A stretch of 64,000 nt of DNA, from assembly GCF_007671675.1 (NCBI RefSeq), contig NZ_VCGW01000002.1, positions 186,001 through 250,000 on the forward strand, read 5' to 3'. Positions 36,484 through 45,041 of the stretch are shown one piece after another. This stretch comes from Marinobacter maritimus (GTDB lineage Bacteria; Pseudomonadota; Gammaproteobacteria; Pseudomonadales; Oleiphilaceae). Within the stretch, counting starts at the first letter, position 1. Each line of letters opens with the position of its first letter. The translations under genes and the position numbers were made by a program. Below the pieces are notes generated by a model. The model was not told the DNA's origin and searched no databases. It saw only the letters and a program-made list of their open reading frames with translations.

Positions 36484-37508
36484 AATGATTCGATTTCTGC
36501 CAGCAGCCCCTTATGGTGCTCAATTTCTTTGATCAGCCAATACGGGTTATTCGCTTTCTCAACGATTGACCGAACGAGATGTTGATCGCTTAGCTGATCA
36601 AGGACATCAGCCAAAGGCTGCGTGTACAAATTTCTGACTAAAGGAGTGCAAGTGACATGGTTTGAAAGAGCCTCCCAATCCAGTTCATCGCTATGAATGT
36701 TGCCTATAGACCTATTTTCAAGGCCGTAAAAGTAGACGTTTCCATCCGGCTTTACAGTAACATCCATCCCGTTTGCCGTGGGCGCTTTGTTCATGCTTCC
36801 TAGTGTGAATCGTTTCTTAGTCTTATTTTCAATTGCTTCTATGTATCCATACAAATCTAGATATCCAGCTGGGGTGTTCGGCAATGGATGCACCAGGTTT
36901 TTGTAGTCAATAGAGAAGGTAGTACCCCCAACCACTAAGGCGTCTTCCAAGGCACCGCGGGGCTCGATCGTCGATTGCATCCCCCAGTCATTTAGCTCGG
37001 ATATGAGATAGTCACGCGCAAAGCTGCGGTCGGCATCGATTGATCGGAAGGAGAAGGTTAGATTCGATGGTCGATGAGTTAGTAGATAGTTGATGCTGAA
37101 ACCATGTGCCCGCCACTTCACTCTTTCGATATGATGGCTGTCGGTGCTCAATCGAATGTTGCATGTGTCGCCTTGGCTAGCAGCGATTCGATTGGTTCTT
37201 TCGTAAAACTCAGCCATCTTGTCGTGCGGGAAGAATCCACTTGTGATGAATTCAAAAGCTTTGCCACCTCCGGACAGACCCAGGATCTCGTGAAACGTCT
37301 TAATGTTGTTGAGTGGCTCTCCCTCTCCGCTGATCGAGATACGCTTAACTGAGGGGGAGTTGATTAACCTACCAAGATTCTCTCTGGCCAGAATAGAGAG
37401 TTCCATGTTGCTGCCGGTTTCGTGCTTATCAGCATACATGCAGAACGCACAGCCGATTCCACATATCTGAGTGATATCGACATACAAAAGGTGATCTTCA
37501 AGAATCAT
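36480..37508 (-). CDS. Radical SAM protein, first gene of the four-gene operon
   Basis: The protein has about 342 residues. The cluster-binding motif CxxxCxxC is at 16, 20 and 23 (CGIGCAFC), followed by the GEGEP-like SISGEGEPLNN at about 58-68, which binds SAM. The C-terminal half has the shape of a minor-type SPASM-less family: GMDVTVKPDGNVYFYGLENRSIGNI resembles the C-terminal region of radical SAM enzymes that modify peptides or sugars, but without added cysteines. A TTG 3 bp upstream is in frame; the ATG at 37508 with GGAAGG is better. It probably catalyses a radical step on a small molecule or peptide; the substrate is unknown. Confidence 0.8.
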   Translation of the reverse strand: MILEDHLLYVDITQICGIGCAFCMYADKHETGSNMELSILARENLGRLINSPSVKRISISGEGEPLNNIKTFHEILGLSGGGKAFEFITSGFFPHDKMAEFYERTNRIAASQGDTCNIRLSTDSHHIERVKWRAHGFSINYLLTHRPSNLTFSFRSIDADRSFARDYLISELNDWGMQSTIEPRGALEDALVVGGTTFSIDYKNLVHPLPNTPAGYLDLYGYIEAIENKTKKRFTLGSMNKAPTANGMDVTVKPDGNVYFYGLENRSIGNIHSDELDWEALSNHVTCTPLVRNLYTQPLADVLDQLSDQHLVRSIVEKANNPYWLIKEIEHHKGLLAEIESL

Positions 37509-37511
37509 CAA

Positions 37512-37987
37512 CTGCCTTCCGTTTTTGTGGTGTTTTTGATAGCCAAGACTCTGATCTTGATGCCTTTGATAGCAAGCTATCTGCCCTCTGGGAGGCTGTC
37601 AAAGGATTTCGGTTGAACTTATGTTATTGCACTATGTGGCATCAGCATTCAGATCGTTGTTAAGAGCGCCTCCGATCAAAAGGGGTTCTACCCCGCTTCC
37701 ATGGACGCTTTTGAAACGGGTGTGGACTTCCCCCGGTGCAGTGGACACTCCTAGTCTATGATTGGACTTCCCCTATTAATTTAAGACACCTGCGGGCCTC
37801 AAACGAAGGCCGCTTAACACGCATTTATCGGCAGACCGGAATGTTCGCTTTGCGACCAATACCGCTTGGATAGTCAACCATATTTGCGTGCTTAGATCGC
37901 ATCAAGTGGCGGTTCCCGGCGGTCCGTTCAAAAGGCTCCGCTGTCGCGGCCGCCCATGAAGTCTCGACCTATTTCAGACATTGCCTT
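37512..37987. other. 476-bp intergenic stretch with repeats and no gene
   Basis: I see no open frame with a plausible product. It holds the TGGACTTCCCCC/GTGGACACTCC-like half repeats near 37727-37750, repeat copy A (37764-37859) and an imperfect hairpin GCGGGCCT/AGGCCGC around 37793-37813 with one bulged base. The composition suggests remnant mobile-element ends. Confidence 0.55.
37764..37859 (+). repeat. Intergenic repeat, copy A
   Basis: It shares with copy B (40076-40158) the order GGACTTCC, GACAC, TCAAAC-GA-GGCC and GAATGTTCGYTTTGCGACC. The last 20 bp also occur at 40899-40918 with two changes and one extra base. The copies bracket a module of three genes (DUF2306-like, lipoprotein, LysR). 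Confidence 0.65.
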
Positions 37988-38674
37988 TTATCCAGTTGGA
38001 TTGCCGGATAACGTAAGCCTCTTGTCGGAAAAAAACAGGATTCTGGTTACCCAATATAAAGTGGTAATCAGTATGAGCATGGTTGGTATCCCCACGATGA
38101 GTAACAGCTGTTCTCCCTGCATGCTCTTGATATTAGCGCCCATCATTTTTACGATTTTATCGGTGAATGCTAATGCTGCCCATACCAGTGAAAAGCCAAT
38201 GCGCCAGACATGGCGAATAATACGTTGAGTGCCAGAAAGCCCTGAATGGTAAAGGTTACGAATATCCCCCAATGCAAGCAGAATCGCCAAACCACCCCAC
38301 ATCACATAGGCAATGGGCGCCTGTACCTCTCGCCAACCCATACTGATAAAAAATGCGGTAACGGCGAAACCGATAACCCAGATCAAAGCAGTTATTTCCA
38401 TCAGACCAGGTTCATTCTTTTTATGGCGGGCGGCTAACCAGGCGGTGAACACGGTATACATCACTATTCCGCCCAACATCATGTCATCAATTGAATTTTT
38501 GAGGTAAGCCGTTGCAATACCCGAAGCCAACATGATCATCATGGATACCGTAAACCAGGAACCTGCTTTCTTATGGTGTGCACTCCCTTTCTTAACGAAC
38601 ATGGCAAGGACAGCTGTCACCAATACGACCGTTCCCGCAGGTGCATGTATGGCCCAAACAATGATGTCTTTCAT
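37988..38674 (-). CDS. DUF2306-like integral membrane protein
   Basis: The 228-residue protein has about six membrane segments. The N-terminal HAPAGTVVLVTAVLAMFVKKGSAHHKKAGSWF matches the DUF2306 type (HxxxG then G-x-HRxxG-like GSAHHKKAGSW), whose His residues may bind haem or quinone. The middle and the C-terminal HVWRIGFSLVWAALAFTDKIV keep this character. No function is established for the family. The gene is AT-richer than the core, in the accessory block, and about 50 bp from the lipoprotein gene on the same strand. Confidence 0.7.
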   Translation of the reverse strand: MKDIIVWAIHAPAGTVVLVTAVLAMFVKKGSAHHKKAGSWFTVSMMIMLASGIATAYLKNSIDDMMLGGIVMYTVFTAWLAARHKKNEPGLMEITALIWVIGFAVTAFFISMGWREVQAPIAYVMWGGLAILLALGDIRNLYHSGLSGTQRIIRHVWRIGFSLVWAALAFTDKIVKMMGANIKSMQGEQLLLIVGIPTMLILITTLYWVTRILFFSDKRLTLSGNPTG

Positions 38675-38724
38675 CTGAAGAGTCTCGGGTAACTGTTTGC
38701 TAGAAATTGGATGACTGACGTTGA

Positions 38725-39048
38725 TTAGTTGCCATTCAATTTCTTGATAGCCATGTACCCGTATTGCGAATTGCTGTGCTCCTGGGCCAGGTATTCGTAA
38801 AGGGTGTTGGCGGTCTCTCCGTCACCGAGACCCTCGTAAGTCATTGCTTTTAAATAGGTCAATTCTGCTTTCGTTTCATCTGACATTGCCTCTGCGTTTT
38901 CTGCCTGTGTGATCAGTTCCAACGTACGATCGTATTGTTCACGCTGGTAATGTTTATAGGCTTCGGAAATGGAGGCAGTTTGAATCAGGCTCGCACATGC
39001 GCCGAGCGATAGTGTTACTGCTAGCAGTGCGATAATAGGTGATTTCAT
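38725..39048 (-). CDS. Small tetratricopeptide-like lipoprotein
   Basis: The 107-residue protein has a lipobox (SLGACAS, Cys near residue 18) and two short helical repeats, SEAYKHYQREQYDRTLELITQAENA and AELTYLKAMTYEGLGDGETANTLYEYLAQEH, of TPR type. The ATG at 39048 with GAGGA upstream is the start; a TTG 9 bp earlier is in frame but unlikely. It is divergent from the LysR gene and lies upstream of the DUF2306-like gene on the same strand. A role as an outer-membrane or periplasmic scaffold is likely. Confidence 0.72.
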   Translation of the reverse strand: MKSPIIALLAVTLSLGACASLIQTASISEAYKHYQREQYDRTLELITQAENAEAMSDETKAELTYLKAMTYEGLGDGETANTLYEYLAQEHSNSQYGYMAIKKLNGN

Positions 39049-39135
39049 CGCTACCAATCCTCTTAATGTGATTTGAAGTCGACAATCCTACCAATGCATC
39101 AATGAAACCAATACAATGAATTTTGGACTTCAGGT

Positions 39136-40053
39136 ATGCATATTTGTATGGATTGGAAATCAATAACATTCGACTGGAACCGTGCTCGGGCTTTTTTGGT
39201 TACGGCGGAAGAAGGCTCCCTGGCCGCGGCAGCCCGGTCAATGGGAATGACGCAACCTACCCTTGGGCGACAGGTAGCGGCGCTGGAGAGTGAAATTGGA
39301 TTCGATTTATTTACCAGAAGAGGTCGAGGCCTGGAGCTAACGCCCAATGGCATCAAATTGTTAGAACATGTGCGACTGATGGGTGATGCCGCTAACCAGT
39401 TTTCTTTATCAGCTTCGGGTAAATCAGACCAAATCGAGGGCGACGTTAGCATTACCGCTTCAGAACTCCTTTCCACGTTTATGCTGCCATCCATGATCAA
39501 GGCGTTGCGGAAGCTGGAGCCTGGCATCGAGATCGAAATACATTCAACTAACGAACAACGTGACATCAATCGAAGAGAGGCTGATATTGCTATCCGGAGT
39601 GTTCGTCCGACACAGCCGGAGTTGATTGCAAAACGACTGTGCAGTGTTCAAGGCCATCTTTACGCCGCAAAAAGCTATCTGAAGCAACTGGGTGATCCTC
39701 CTACGATCGACGAGTTGAACAAGGCCCACTTCATTGATACTGAGAATCCTGGCCGCCTCATGGAGTTGCTTAATTCTCAAGGGCTTACCCTAACCAAGCA
39801 GAATTTTCCCGTTATTTCAAATAGTCACATGGTTCAGTGGGAATTGGTCAAACAAGGAGTGGCCATCACTGTAACCTTAGAGGAAATCGGAGATAACGAG
39901 CCACTGGTTGAGCGTGTCGTTATCTCCGACTTGCCCCTGATAAACATTGACCTATGGCTAGTTACTCACAATGAATTACGAACTAACCGTCGAATCAGGC
40001 GAGTCTTTGATTTCCTCGTATCGGCGTTTGCTGGCCAAGTTACCCAAGAATAG
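39136..40053 (+). CDS. LysR-family transcriptional regulator
   Basis: The 305-residue protein has an N-terminal HTH (RARAFLVTAEEGSLAAAARSMGMTQPTLGRQVAALESEIGFDLFTRRGRG) and a periplasmic-binding-like effector domain from about 95. It is divergent from the lipoprotein/DUF2306 pair, so it probably regulates them and itself. The ATG at 39148 (MDWKSITFDW) is an alternative start. It ends just before repeat copy B and converges with the ccdAB pair. Confidence 0.9.
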   Translation: MHICMDWKSITFDWNRARAFLVTAEEGSLAAAARSMGMTQPTLGRQVAALESEIGFDLFTRRGRGLELTPNGIKLLEHVRLMGDAANQFSLSASGKSDQIEGDVSITASELLSTFMLPSMIKALRKLEPGIEIEIHSTNEQRDINRREADIAIRSVRPTQPELIAKRLCSVQGHLYAAKSYLKQLGDPPTIDELNKAHFIDTENPGRLMELLNSQGLTLTKQNFPVISNSHMVQWELVKQGVAITVTLEEIGDNEPLVERVVISDLPLINIDLWLVTHNELRTNRRIRRVFDFLVSAFAGQVTQE

Positions 40054-40075
40054 TTGGCACCTCTGATAGTTAGGT

Positions 40076-40158
40076 GGACTTCCTCCGATATGCATGACAC
40101 ACCCTAGCGTCAAACCGAGGCCTTCGGACTCGGATCTGAATGTTCGTTTTGCGACCAA
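40076..40158 (+). repeat. Intergenic repeat, copy B
   Basis: This is the counterpart of copy A. It has GGACTTCC at 40076, TCAAAC-CGAGGCC in the middle with a CCGAG/CTCGG hairpin, and GAATGTTCGTTTTGCGACC at 40138-40156. It lies between the LysR stop and the ccdB stop. Confidence 0.65.
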
Positions 40159-40190
40159 GACGATTGACTGACCTCAGCTAAACAAAAATG

Positions 40191-40508
40191 TTAAATGCCA
40201 GTGACAGCAAGGTCCAGAGCTCCGACAACCTGGTCTCTGAAATGCGAGAGGGAACCAACCGGGTTTTTGAGATGCTTTTTTGGCACAGAGGAAATTTGTG
40301 GGGTTAGCAGTAAAAGTTCTTGATTGGCAAAGCTGATTCCCGGCGTGAGTCCTTGCATGGATTCGCCACCAAAGGCGGAGCGTTTGCCCAAAGGGATAAC
40401 GATTCGAGTTGCCAATTCGCTCAGGAGGCTGCTTTGAATATCGACAAGGTAAGGATAATGAGCTTTGCTGACTTTGCTTGGGTTGGGGTACACATCGAAC
40501 TGTGACAT
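40191..40508 (-). CDS. ccdB: CcdB-family toxin, gyrase poison type
   Basis: The 105-residue protein aligns with CcdB: MSQFDVYPNPSKVSKAHYPYLVDIQSSLL, ATRIVIPL, then MQGLTPGISFANQELLLLTPQISSVP and a helical end FRDQVVGALDLAVTGI. It ends TGI as I recall for the Vibrio fischeri integron type, not WGI of the F plasmid, whose last three residues poison DNA gyrase. Its start ATG shares an A with the ccdA stop (TAATG), which couples translation. An upstream ATG adds ten residues and is rejected. Confidence 0.9.
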   Translation of the reverse strand: MSQFDVYPNPSKVSKAHYPYLVDIQSSLLSELATRIVIPLGKRSAFGGESMQGLTPGISFANQELLLLTPQISSVPKKHLKNPVGSLSHFRDQVVGALDLAVTGI

Positions 40509-40753
40509 TAGAACTCCCTGAATTCGTCGCCGAAGCATCCATGTTGTTCGACAAAATCGTTGTAATTTTTTATTGCAGCGCGATTTTCTTCAACCCATTG
40601 TGCTGCTTCGCGTTTGGAAAGCTCTTCTTTCAGGGCTCGCTCCAGAGTAGCAGACAGGTTGATGTTGAGTTCCCGAGTTTTGCGCAGTAGATCGCTATTG
40701 ATGGAGAGGTTAGCTGCCTTTTTGGGTGCGGTTGCATTGTAGAGTTCGGCCAT
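40508..40753 (-). CDS. ccdA: CcdA-family antitoxin
   Basis: The 81-residue protein has a ribbon-helix-helix N-terminus (KKAANLSINSDLLRKTRELNINLSATLERALKEELS) and a disordered, acidic C-terminal toxin-binding tail (AQWVEENRAAIKNYNDFVEQHGCFGDEFREF), the CcdA layout. The RHH part binds the operon promoter and represses it. An upstream ATG at 40828 is open but a strong GGAGG site lies just before 40753. The pair stabilises the DNA that carries it. Confidence 0.9.
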   Translation of the reverse strand: MAELYNATAPKKAANLSINSDLLRKTRELNINLSATLERALKEELSKREAAQWVEENRAAIKNYNDFVEQHGCFGDEFREF

Positions 40754-40818
40754 CAGAGCCTCCAGGTAACTGTTTAATGCACGACTTATTGTATGCGCAC
40801 GCCAATGCGCATTCAAGT

Positions 40819-40890
40819 ATTTAACCAACGGCTGCTGTCGGACGCGCCTTAGCTAGCGCTCCGGCACGCCGCAAAGCCACGGCGTTATTC
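40819..40890 (+). repeat. attC-like folded site next to ccdAB
   Basis: The left core ATTTAAC fits RYYYAAC. The right end reads GTTATTC, which keeps GTT but not the full GTTRRRY. Between them the two halves pair as an imperfect stem (GGCT/AGCC, TG/CA, CGG/CCG, CG/CG, GCC/GGC) with extra unpaired bases on one side and a 14-nt loop, as in integron cassette sites. No integrase gene is in the window. Confidence 0.4.
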
Positions 40891-40898
40891 CCAAATCT

Positions 40899-40918
40899 GA
40901 ACGTTCGCTTTAGCGACC
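40899..40918 (+). repeat. Intergenic repeat, short copy C
   Basis: GAACGTTCGCTTTAGCGACC matches the 3' end of copies A and B with two substitutions and one inserted base. It lies just after the attC-like site, so the ccdAB module is bracketed by copies B and C. Confidence 0.55.
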
Positions 40919-41071
40919 GTAGCTTCAGTTGTGTGCCTCCGCAAATCAACCTTTGGCACGTTGCATTCAGCTTTGGTGTCACCTCCTACGCTGAGAAGTG
41001 ATCCGGACCCCGTATCAGGTCCTGCCAGTTAGTAGCAGGTTATTCCTTGGCATCTCTATGTGCCGAGGGTA

Positions 41072-41962
41072 TCAACCATTCAGCGGTTGAGCTCGTAATA
41101 CTCGGTGGCTCCGCTGACGGGAACGCATCCCCACCATAATCAGCGGCACTATAATCATGACGCTGCCTACAGCGAACCAAAGGTCTGGCACCTCATTGAA
41201 ACCTATCCAGCCAATCAGCACCGCCCAGATCAGGCCAGTGTATTCGGCGCTGGTGACCTGATTGGCGTCTACTTGATGGTAGGCCAGCAGCACAGCGATG
41301 TTGTAACCCAAAATGAAAAATGCAGACGCAGCTGCGGTAAACAGGATTGCCGGATCCCAGGACGCGCCCTGCTGCCACTCCCACAAGGCAAGCAGTCCCG
41401 ATGCCGGAATCACCAGCAAGTAGTTGAGAAACAGCTTGTGTACCGTGGTCTGGGTTTTTGGCAGTTTGCGGACCATGACCGCATTTATGGCCAGTGTGAT
41501 CGCCGACCCAAGCGCAGCAACAGCCGCCCAGTTGAACTCCACCGGGCGAAGGATAACGATAATGCCGGCAAAACCACTGAACACCGCAAACACATTCAGG
41601 GGTGACAGGACTTCCCGGAAGATAAACACCGAGAACACCATCACCAGAATCGGGGCTGCATAAAATACGGCGTTGGCGGTGGCGAGTGGCAGGTTGCTCA
41701 GGGCTACTATCATGCACAACAGTCCCACCAGGTGCACGTGAGCCCTTATGGCATGTACCTTTATGCCGGCAAACAGGTTGGTTCGGTCGATCTTGCGCGC
41801 CAGTGGCAGCAGGAGCACAAGAGTGAGCATGCAGCGTACAAACGCAAACTGAAAAATCGGCGCGCCCGGCTCCAGAAGCTTGATGAACACGTCGGAGACC
41901 AGTGCCATGGCATTGCCGATCACTAGAAGCAGTATGGCGCTGTTGACGGTTTTCCCTGACAT
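41072..41962 (-). CDS. EamA/DMT family transporter
   Basis: The 296-residue protein has ten membrane segments in two EamA repeats (residues about 8-135 and 150-285), with PLATANAVFYAAPILVMVFSVFIFREVL as the typical end of the first. The family exports metabolites or amino-acid derivatives. It diverges from the LysR gene at 42310, its likely regulator. Composition has returned to the core level, marking the right end of the accessory block. Confidence 0.88.
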   Translation of the reverse strand: MSGKTVNSAILLLVIGNAMALVSDVFIKLLEPGAPIFQFAFVRCMLTLVLLLPLARKIDRTNLFAGIKVHAIRAHVHLVGLLCMIVALSNLPLATANAVFYAAPILVMVFSVFIFREVLSPLNVFAVFSGFAGIIVILRPVEFNWAAVAALGSAITLAINAVMVRKLPKTQTTVHKLFLNYLLVIPASGLLALWEWQQGASWDPAILFTAAASAFFILGYNIAVLLAYHQVDANQVTSAEYTGLIWAVLIGWIGFNEVPDLWFAVGSVMIIVPLIMVGMRSRQRSHRVLRAQPLNG

Positions 41963-42309
41963 GATGACCTCTGATGTTCCAACTTCGACAGGTGTGAGCT
42001 GTATCGAGCCTGGGTGAATGTAATTTAGTGCCGCTTACTGTCAGATAATCCGGTTCACAACAGCGGACTGACACAAGCCAAAACGAGACAAAAACAGCCT
42101 GAATCTCACGTTAAAATTGTGAGGCACTTATCCTGATATGACAGAAATGGTCGCCCAAGGCTTGGTAGCGCTGGCCTGGAGCAATACCACTCTTCGTGAG
42201 ATCGAATCTCAATCTCGAGTTGGAATGACACAAGTGACAGATTGAGTCTATTTGAGTTTTAATATCCGATAAAATGATGTTTATTCTTCACCTATTAGAT
42301 AAATAGATA
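41963..42309. promoter_or_regulatory. 347-bp divergent control region of EamA and LysR genes
   Basis: No gene is seen. A perfect GAGAT-CGA-ATCTC inverted repeat lies at 42198-42210 and is the best operator candidate. AT-rich stretches near 42260-42305 can hold the LysR promoter. Confidence 0.4.
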
Positions 42310-43257
42310 ATGAAGCTGCCACCTCTCAAAGCCCTGCCCGTATTCGAAGCGGTTGCCCGCCTCAACAGCTTTTCCATGGCTGCCGAGGAGCTGGCGGTAA
42401 GCCAGAGCGCGGTGAGCCATCAGATCAAACAGCTGGAAACCTATCTGGGTGAAAAACTGTTCTGGCGCAGTGGCCGCACGCTCGCGCTGACGGATGAAGG
42501 CCGCCAGTATCTGGACGCCATCAGTACCGCCTTGCTTCAGATCGAGCGGGCCAGTGAGCAAGTGCTGGGGCATGAAGAGTCCCGGCTACGGTTGTCGCTG
42601 TTCAGTTCTTTCGCCGTGCGCTGGCTGGTGCCCCGATTACCCGATTTGCAGCGGCTGCACCCCCAGGTAGAGCTGGCCTTGGAAATGAGCAGTGAAAACC
42701 CGGTGTTGTCAGACCGGGTTGCGGATTGTTTTATCACCATTCACAGAGACTCACCGGCCTACAGTTACGAGCTCTTGTACGTGGAACGGCTTTTCCCCGT
42801 GTGCAGTCAGGATTACTGGCAGCGCATCCGTCGGGAGCTGGGACGAGAGACTGGGGAAACCGGGCTCGACGAACTCGCCATGACCACAGCTGAGATAGCG
42901 CGATTCCCTTTGTTGTCTACCCACAGTATTTATGACAAGGCAGCGGGTGATTGGGAAGCCTGGTATCAAACGGTGAGCGAAACGATTCCTTCCGGAGCTC
43001 GCGTACAACACTTCAGCCATATGCTACTGGCACTGGAAGCTGCGCGCTTTCATCAGGGCATCGCCCTGACGAACGATTACATGCTTAGCACTCGCAAGGA
43101 TTCTGAAGACTTTGTACGCTTGCCCTGCCACCCGGTGATGACCGGCGACCGATTCTATTTCGCCTGGAAAACCAGCAGGCGCAGGGAGCGAAGCATACAA
43201 CTGTTAAGACGATGGCTGGTGGATGAGGCGATCAGAGGTGGGTTGAGATCCGAGTAA
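42310..43257 (+). CDS. LysR-family regulator, GcvA-like
   Basis: The 315-residue protein opens with LPVFEAVARLNSFSMAAEELAVSQSAVSHQIKQLETYLGEKLF, the HTH of the GcvA/AmpR branch, and has an effector domain whose end resembles GcvA (YFAWKTSRRRERSIQLLRRWL). It is divergent from the EamA gene and converges with the ABC transporter operon, so the EamA gene is its likely target. Confidence 0.9.
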   Translation: MKLPPLKALPVFEAVARLNSFSMAAEELAVSQSAVSHQIKQLETYLGEKLFWRSGRTLALTDEGRQYLDAISTALLQIERASEQVLGHEESRLRLSLFSSFAVRWLVPRLPDLQRLHPQVELALEMSSENPVLSDRVADCFITIHRDSPAYSYELLYVERLFPVCSQDYWQRIRRELGRETGETGLDELAMTTAEIARFPLLSTHSIYDKAAGDWEAWYQTVSETIPSGARVQHFSHMLLALEAARFHQGIALTNDYMLSTRKDSEDFVRLPCHPVMTGDRFYFAWKTSRRRERSIQLLRRWLVDEAIRGGLRSE

Positions 43258-43287
43258 TCTGATTGCGCAAGCCCGTGAGTTTCAGTA

Positions 43288-44058
43288 TCAAAGGTATTGA
43301 TAGCGAAGCAACCGGTGCTTGATGCGCTCCAGAATAACCTGGTCGATCACCGCTGCCAGAATTGCAATCACCAGAATGTTTGTCATCACACCGGTCATGT
43401 CCGCAATTTCGCCGGAATAGGCCAGGGATTTGCCAAGTCCGGCGCTGAATCCAACAATCATTTCCGCGGATATCAGTGCGCGCCAGGCATTACCAAACGC
43501 CAGCTGGGCCCCGGTAATGAGCTCTGGCGTAACGGCGGGGAAGTACACACGCTTCAGCATCTGTGCTTTTGATGCGCCCATTACCCGTGCCGCAGAGATA
43601 TGCACTTTCTCAACACTTTCCGTGGCGTTCATCACGCTCAACGCCGTGGGGAAGAACGCACCAATAGCCACAACAACAATGATAGGCAGGTTGCCGAAGC
43701 CCATCAGAATGAGGAACAGTGGCACCCAGGCAATCGACGGAATGGATTGCAGAATAATGATGGCCGCCTTCAGAGGGCTTCGCACCACATTGATCGTGCC
43801 GCCTACCAGTCCCAACAGGATTCCGAAGAACAGTGCCGCTCCGTAGCCGGCTCCGAGCCGTGTCATGCTGTTGCCAAGCCCTTCATAGAACTCGGCGCTG
43901 TTCAGTTCCTCCCACAACCTGAGAACGGCTGTGTGTACATCCGGCATCAAAAAGTCGGGCAGAAACCACGCCGCTACCTGCCAGAAAAACAGGATAACGG
44001 CGATGGCGACAACATAAGCCCGCTTGGTCGCGACGCCCATTGCCTGGCTATTGCTCAT
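43288..44058 (-). CDS. ABC transporter permease (SsuC/TauC/NrtB type)
   Basis: The 256-residue protein has six membrane segments and the permease-coupling EAA-like loop in TESVEKVHISAARVMGASKAQMLKRVYFPAVTPELITG, which contacts the ATPase. It is the last gene of a three-gene operon (ATPase, binding protein, permease). The type imports nitrate, sulfonates or taurine. No sulfonate or nitrate enzyme is near to settle the substrate. Confidence 0.9.
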   Translation of the reverse strand: MSNSQAMGVATKRAYVVAIAVILFFWQVAAWFLPDFLMPDVHTAVLRLWEELNSAEFYEGLGNSMTRLGAGYGAALFFGILLGLVGGTINVVRSPLKAAIIILQSIPSIAWVPLFLILMGFGNLPIIVVVAIGAFFPTALSVMNATESVEKVHISAARVMGASKAQMLKRVYFPAVTPELITGAQLAFGNAWRALISAEMIVGFSAGLGKSLAYSGEIADMTGVMTNILVIAILAAVIDQVILERIKHRLLRYQYL

Positions 44059-44060
44059 GA

Positions 44061-45041
44061 TTAAAGCTCACGAGTCTCTTGCCAGGTCAGGTCCAGCAAT
44101 GCGTCAACATCGAAAGCTTCTTCAGGAAGAATGCCTTGTTTTTGCATAATGCCTGCCAGCTCTTTCATGCGGTTAATATCGGCTTCGGTCAGTTTGGAGC
44201 TGAAATCGTTGGTCTGAATGGCCTGGGCGATTACCTTCTCTGAAGGAATGTCGCCGTCGTTGAGGGATTTAACAACATCTTCCTTAATGAAGTATTCGGT
44301 GATGTAGGTAGCGGCTTTCTCAGGCTGATTTTCCAGCATTTCGATGGCGTCACGCTGGGCGTCGAGCGCAGCCCAGATCACGTCTTTGCGGTTTTTCAGG
44401 GTATCGCCGGAGGTGATCACTACCATGCATGGGAAAGGCCATACTTCACCGATTTCATAAATCTGCTTTACCGGTGCAACCAGCTGGGCAATTCGATCAT
44501 AAGGTTCAAACAGGAAGGCGGCATCCACCCGACCACCCACCAGAGACTGAACCGCCACTGCCGGTGCCACACCCATAATATTCAGGTCGTCTGGCTGCAG
44601 GCCTGCATTGGCCAACATTACGCCTTTAAGGACGATGTCGGCTGTGCTGCCTTGTTTCTGGGAGGCGAGGTTGCTGCCCTTGAGGTCTTCAACCGTTTCA
44701 ATGCCCGAGTCGTTGCGCACGACCAGTGAGTGGTAACCACGCTGGGCGCCACCAACAATCTTCAGATCGGCTCCGCGAGATGACCAGGTGAAGGCATTTG
44801 AAAAGCCCAGCACGCCAATATCAAGTTGGCCGCCAACGATGCCCTTGATGAGATCGGTACCGGAGCTGAATTCAATCAGCTTGGCATCCAGGCCATACTT
44901 CTCATAAAGGCCTGCTTCGTGCGCGAGCATGGCCTGGGCATCGTCCATTACGCGAACATATCCCACGCGAAACTCTTCTTTTGCGGACACCGGCGCGGCA
45001 AGTGCCAGTGCCAGAACCGTTGTCATAAACCAGCGAATCAT
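44061..45041 (-). CDS. ABC transporter substrate-binding protein (NMT1/TauA-like)
   Basis: The 326-residue protein has a signal peptide (cleavage after VSAKE) and the NMT1-type fold: RVGYVRVMDDAQAMLAHEAGLYEKYGLDAKLIEFSSGTDLIKGIVGGQLDIGVLGFSNAF, then VWPFPCMVVITSGDTL. It overlaps the ATPase gene by 4 bp and precedes the permease by 2 bp. Related proteins bind taurine, alkanesulfonates, nitrate or pyrimidine precursors; the bound ligand cannot be told. Confidence 0.88.
   Translation of the reverse strand: MIRWFMTTVLALALAAPVSAKEEFRVGYVRVMDDAQAMLAHEAGLYEKYGLDAKLIEFSSGTDLIKGIVGGQLDIGVLGFSNAFTWSSRGADLKIVGGAQRGYHSLVVRNDSGIETVEDLKGSNLASQKQGSTADIVLKGVMLANAGLQPDDLNIMGVAPAVAVQSLVGGRVDAAFLFEPYDRIAQLVAPVKQIYEIGEVWPFPCMVVITSGDTLKNRKDVIWAALDAQRDAIEMLENQPEKAATYITEYFIKEDVVKSLNDGDIPSEKVIAQAIQTNDFSSKLTEADINRMKELAGIMQKQGILPEEAFDVDALLDLTWQETREL

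Noticed and set aside
37812..37890. A second attC-like site, with GCTTAAC as RYYYAAC and CACGCA/TGCGTG arms
   Set aside because: There is no GTT core at the far end and the middle does not pair, so the match is too weak to call.
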